From Mermis nigrescens (Eukaryota; Nematoda; Enoplea; Mermithida; Mermithidae), in NCBI GenBank assembly GCA_036768485.1, contig JAVLUZ010000349.1:89412-153411 (forward strand): DNA of 64,000 bases. The letters are read 5' to 3'. Positions 59,240 through 64,000 of the stretch are shown here, piece by piece (position 1 is the first letter of the stretch; every line of letters starts with the position of its first letter). The notes under the pieces were generated by a model. It had not been told where the DNA came from. It saw nothing but the letters and a program-made list of their open reading frames with translations, and made no database searches. Both the position numbers and the translations under genes were made by a program.

Positions 59240-60960
59240 GTTCTCGAATGGCAGTGTAAAGAGTGCGAAAATCTGGGGGTGAAAAAGCACTTTTTGGTCG
59301 AGTTTTCAACCTGCTTATGTCTAATACTAACTCCGGTTATGAGCTTTTTAGAATGTTTTCTGACAGAAATGTAGAGCGGATGAGGGCTACATTCTGCATA
59401 TAAGCAAAGCCTTCTGCACTCTATGGTGAGTTAGATCCTGGGGTTTAGAGTTTACACTCTAGTGGATGGTGTAAAAAACGGATTTCGACTAAGATTTCTC
59501 TGCCAAATTTTTTCCCGCTTATGAGTCAGGATGAATTGAATACAGCAGTAATAAAGTGCCTTTCAGATGCTACACATCGCAGCAAACCGAATTTAACAAA
59601 ACGTAATATTGAGTTATTTATGGGGGTGTAAAGTTCGAAATCAGAGGTGAAAAATGGGCGAAAAACCACGATTTTCCGAATTTTGATTAATGAATCATAC
59701 CAAATAATTTTTGCAAGAGGATTTTGGCACACAGAAATGTACTACGATGTAAAAGCTACAAAGTGTACCAAACCGAATTTCTTTAAACTCAATGGGGAGT
59801 TCGGTACGGAATTTTAAAGTTTACAGTGTTCTAAATGATGAAAAATACGTTTTTGTTGCATTTTTTGTTCGCCTTTTTCTCCGTCCAGAAGTCGGGGTAA
59901 GTCCAATAGAATAAAAATAAAGTGCTTCATATCGGGTGCATGTCAAAGCAAATTGTCTATACATCAATATTTAGCGATTGTAAAGTCAAAAATTTGGTGT
60001 TTAAAATGCGTTTCTGTCTTGTTTTTTCTGCCTGCTTCTCCGGTTATGAGTCACGGACACGATTATCAAGTCTAGAAATGGACCAGGGACCTAATTTGAT
60101 ATGCCAGTCTGGCGCATATGTTTACACTCTACAGTGTTGTAAAGTGGTTTACATCTATTGTTAGTTTGCCCATAGAACATTATGCAGACTTAGTTTTTTT
60201 CATAAATATTAATCGTAATATCGGAAAAATATCAAAATTACGAATCTGACCAAAATCTTCTTTACACTAGGTGTTTACATGAAGTTTACACTACATATGC
60301 ATTTATCTTCGTTTTTGAGCATTCCAGACACCTAATTTTTTCCTGGAGTCTAGAAATTTTCAAAGAATTAAATGTGAGACGTCATGTAGGCGCGTTTGTT
60401 TACATCCAAGAGTGATGTGAAGTAGTTTACACTCATTGTTTATCAGTCCTCAGACCATTGTAGACATGCAATTTTTTCATAAATGTTGGTAATAATATCC
60501 GAGTAATATCAGATTAACAAATCGAAATAAAATCCTCTTTACACTAGGTGGTTGTGTAAAGTTTACACTGCATGTTAGCCTTTGTTCTAGTGCATTGCAA
60601 AAACCGAAAGTTTTTCATGAGATCCAAAAATTTACAGGGAATGAAATATAGAACGTTAGCTGGACGCGTTCGTTTACACTCAGCAGTGATGTAAAGTGGT
60701 TTAAATCTGTGTGTAAAGTTTACACTATATAATAAGCTCCATTCTAGAGCCTCACGGTAACTTATTTTTCCCTAAAGTCGTAAAATATATATGGAAACAG
60801 ATGTGATACGTCTGCTAGGGGCGCATGAAGAGTAGTGTAAAGTGATTAACACCTAATATTAATTTGTTCTTAGAACATTATAGAGGTTTCATTTCTTAAT
60901 AAATGCTGATTGTTATATCAGAGCAATATCGAAATTATTAGTTCCACTAAAATTCTTTAC
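59240..60960 (+). repeat. TGTAAAG-family tandem array, array 4
   Basis: Repeated GTGTAAAGTTTACAC palindromes (for example at about 60546 and 60708), GTGATGTAAAGTGGTTTA blocks and CGGTTATGAGTCA-type blocks, with a spacing of about 170-200 bases. The portion from 59915 on is mirrored by array 5. The small ORF at 59922-60164 and its mirror at 63761-63985 are read through the array and are not credible genes. Confidence 0.65.
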
Positions 60961-61863
60961 ACTCTTGTGTAAAGTATAAAATGTAAATTAAGTTTAGCTC
61001 TAGAAAGTTTTGGAAGCATTTTCTTTACAGGATGTTCTACGTAATATAAGTATTACTAATCAGAATGTTTGTTTATTCTACAACTAGTAGTTTTCTAAAG
61101 TTAAAACCATTCAATTATTAGAAGAACCGCAAAGTAAATGAAATCTAGTATTGTATTTCCAAATCTTGCTAATTAAAAGTGGGGTACTAGCAAAGAAAAA
61201 TGCTCCGATGGAACAAAAAAGGGGAATATACTTGGGATTGTTAATTATCGAGGATGTAAAAGGAGGGGACTAGGAAAAATCACCCTATGTTATATGCCAA
61301 AAATCGCAAAATATGTTAAAAACCAGACTTTCTCTAAACAATGAAAAAAATCGAAGTATATTCTGGGGCCTTTGAAAAATGTAAAAGTTTAGTAAACAAT
61401 TCTTGTAGACATGTGTAAAAGAGTATCTACATAAGGTCTGTTGCACGTCAGCTTCCGTGTTTCCTACTGCTTTGAACCAACAATATCATCGATTGTCTTG
61501 AATGCATTGATATGTACTGGGTGGTTAGCAGCCTTTTGCTAGGGGGTCAGCGCTATAAGTATAGGGCTTGGGATCAAACGAAATAAACCATTAGATAGAG
61601 AATTTGAAACGGAATATATTGATGCCAGATTAATAATCAGCGTGTCTATCACTTGTGCAAAAAACAGCTTTTAGAATGATCTGGGTATGAACACAAACCA
61701 ATAAACAGACTACGTCGATTTTCAAGACTTTTCCAAATATTTTCCGTGCGAAATTTCATATGATTATCGACCAGTCATATTTTAGCAAGTATTTGCGCCT
61801 CGACTTCATCTTTATGAATGGCCCAATAGTTTCGGCGGTATTTAAGTTGAGTGAATTTTCGGG

Positions 61864-62073
61864 CTAAATATCGTTACCCCAGAATTCGACGTTTGATTGT
61901 TTCAAGAAATGTTGGGTTGCATTAATTCGCCTGCAAGGCGCCTTGTTGTGAACAAAAACAATCTGACCAACGACCAAATATTTTCCAGGCCCAAAATAGG
62001 ACTTATTTGGTATTGATATAAAATATTGTACAGAAACGTGAAATATATTTTGATAAGTATCGAAAATCGACAT
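61864..62073 (-). pseudogene. Coding-like remnant at the palindrome centre
   Basis: A 69-codon ORF with balanced composition (FGPGKYLVVGQIVFVHNK, then NATQHFLKQSNVEFWGND). The mirrored stretch at about 61700-61860 shows a related but broken reading (YVDFQDFSKYFPCE; SKYLRLDFIFMNGP). The two arms therefore carry diverged copies of one former coding segment. Family not recognised. Confidence 0.35.
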
Positions 62074-62699
62074 CTATTAATTGTGTTCACACCCCGATCG
62101 CTTGAAAACTATTTCTCTTGCCGGTCTGAAGCACACTGATTCTTAATTTTGCATCAATGAATTCCATTTTAAATTTTCTATCTAATGGTATATTTGGTTT
62201 GTTCCCAAGTTCTATAGTATAGCACTAACCCCCTAGCAACAGGTTGTTAACCACCCTGTACTATTTCATTCAATTCGCTTAGCTACTGCATTGCTAATTC
62301 GCTGCTTTTTTCAATCAATTTTATGGTAAATAGTTTATTTCTATTGGGAGGCCGCTGATTATACTTCGATTTTTTGCATTGTTTAGATAACGTCTGGTTT
62401 TTAACATATTTTGCGATTTTTGGCATATAACATAGGAGATTTTTCCTATGTTATATGCCACAATCCAAGTATATTCCCCTTTTTTGTTCCATAGGAGCAT
62501 TTTTCTTTGCTAGTACCCTACTTTTAATTAGCAAGATTTGGAAATACAATACTAGATTTCATTTACTGTGTGGTTCTTCTAATGATTGAATGGTTTAAAC
62601 TTTACAAAGCTACCAGTTGTAGAAGAAACAAACATTCTGACTAGTAATTCTTATGTTACGTAGAACATCCTGTAAAGAAATATGCTTCCAAAAATTTCT

Positions 62700-63985
62700 A
62701 GAGCTAAACTTAATTTACATTTTAAACTTTACACAAGAGTGTGGAAAATTTTAGTGGGATTAACAATTTCGATATTGCTCTGATATAATGATCAGCATTT
62801 ATTAAGAAATGAGACCTCTATAATGTTCTAAGAACAAATTAACATTAGGTGTTAATCACTTTACACTACTCTTCATGCGCCCCTAGCAGACGTATCACAT
62901 CTGTTTCCATATATATTTTACGACTTTAGGGAAAAAATAAGTTACTGTGAGGCTCTAGAATGAAGCTTATTATATAGTGTAAACTTTACACTAGCAACGA
63001 GTGTAAAGAAGATTTTAGTCGGATTTGTAATTTCGATATTACTCGGATGAAAAAATTACGTCTCCATAACGGTTTAATGACAAATAGAAACAGATGTAAA
63101 CCACTTTACATCACTGTTGAGTGTAAACATGCGCGCCCAGCTGACGTCCCTTATTTAATTCTATGTGAATTTTCAGATTTCGGCAAAAAATTTAGGTTTT
63201 TGCAAAGCTCTAGAACGAAGATAAACCACTTTACATCACTGTTGAGTGTAAACAAACGCGCATAGCTGACGTCCCTTATTTGATTCCAAGTAAATTTTCA
63301 GATTTTGGCAAAAAATTAAGGTTTTCGCAAAACTCTAGAACGAAGATTAATTAGCAGTGTAAACTTTACACAACCGCCTAGTGTAAAGAGGATTTTATTC
63401 CGATTTGTTAATCTGATATTACTCGGATATTATTATCAACATATATGGAAAAATTGCATGTCTACAATGGTCTGAGGACAAATAAACAATGAGTGTAAAC
63501 TACTTTACATCACTGTTGGATGTAAACAAACACGCCTACGTGACGTCTCACATTTCATTCTTTGAAAATTTCTAGACTCCAGGAAGAAATTAGGTTTCTG
63601 GGATGCTCAAAAACGAAGATAAATACACATGTAGTGTAAACTTTAAGTAAACACCTAGTGTAAAGAAGATTTTGGTCAGATTCAATATTTTGATATTGTA
63701 CCGATATTACGATTAATATTTACGAAAAAAATTAAGTCTCCATAATGTTCTATGGGCAAACTAACAATAGGTGTAAACCACTTTACAACACTGTAGAGTG
63801 TAAACATATGCGCCAGACTGGCACATCAAATTTGTTTCCTGGTCCATTTCTGGACTTGATAATCGTGTCCCTGACTCATAACCGGAGAAGCAGGCAGAAA
63901 AAACAAGACAGAAACGCATTTTAAACACCAAATTTTTGACTTTACAATCGCTAAATATTGATGTATAGACAATTTGCTTTGACAT
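62700..63985 (-). repeat. TGTAAAG-family tandem array, array 5
   Basis: Mirror of array 4 within the palindrome: GTGTAAACTTTACAC at about 62978 and 63356, repeated CCACTTTACATCACTGTTGA blocks and GTAAACAAACGCGC blocks about 170-200 bases apart. Confidence 0.65.
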
Positions 63986-64000
63986 GCACCCGAAATAAAG

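Larger units (their letters stand above)
59915..64000. repeat. Giant imperfect palindrome, arms at least 2 kb, open at the window end
   Basis: The sequence from 59915 to about 61860 is repeated as its reverse complement from about 61865 to 64000, with roughly one difference per ten bases. Mirror pairs include GGGTGCATGTCAAAGCAAAT at 59936 and its complement near 63985. Others are GTAACATAAGTATTA-like blocks (61035 / 62650), GGGGTACTAGCAAAG (61182 / 62507) and the GGGTGGTTAGCAGCC block (61520 / 62250). The centre lies near 61860 with almost no spacer. The left arm has no clear outer end and the right arm runs off the window. Pal-A blocks lie in both arms. Confidence 0.85.

Noticed and set aside
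59922..60164. 80-codon ORF and its mirror at 63761-63985 as a conserved gene pair
   Set aside because: Their similarity is explained by the palindrome and tandem array at DNA level; no protein domain or start context.

Overview
This is eukaryotic, AT-rich, gene-poor DNA, most probably from an arthropod. No bacterial-style operons are present. Host coding signal is limited to a few exon-sized islands. These are the last exon and two extracellular exons of a DEG/ENaC (pickpocket-type) sodium channel on the minus strand (39986-44100), an exon with a cysteine-rich DB-like module on the minus strand (7759-8037), and one unrecognised, coding-looking exon on the plus strand (35348-35545). The arthropod call rests on the channel and DB exons and on the transposon content. 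It is an inference; the species cannot be told from this window.

The rest is dominated by mobile and repeated DNA. The centrepiece is a young, nearly intact Ty3/gypsy-type LTR retrotransposon of 10.5 kb on the minus strand (22907-33449). It has 715-bp LTRs that differ at one internal base, a 5-bp target duplication, a primer-binding site and a polypurine tract. Its first ORF carries gag, protease, reverse transcriptase and RNase H. The integrase lies in a separate ORF overlapping in the +1 frame. Two further ORFs of about 400 codons follow in the position where retroviruses carry env, and neither looks like an envelope gene. The first starts one base after a good 3' splice site and its residue pattern weakly resembles a catalytically dead DEDD 3'-5' exonuclease domain of the family A DNA polymerase kind. 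This element is the best candidate for something undescribed.

Other elements include a decayed DIRS-type retrotransposon (36171-38218) whose RT runs in frame into a 9-bp minisatellite, and a hAT-like non-autonomous element of 2.9 kb (44985-47865) nested in another inverted-repeat element. A dispersed family of about 250-bp hAT-like MITEs has eight recognisable copies plus fragments. Two further hAT-like MITEs have perfect 8-bp target duplications (16542-16751 and 34274-35031). A foldback-like element has ends built from repeated GTGGGTCTAGCGGGAC boxes (9896-11230).

The right end of the window holds two large imperfect palindromes (about 56760-58990, and about 59915 to the window end). A degenerate tandem family with a 170-180-bp period, rich in the palindrome TGTAAAGTTTACA, forms arrays in five places. 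Long stretches between these features show no gene or structure that I can support; they are listed as such.
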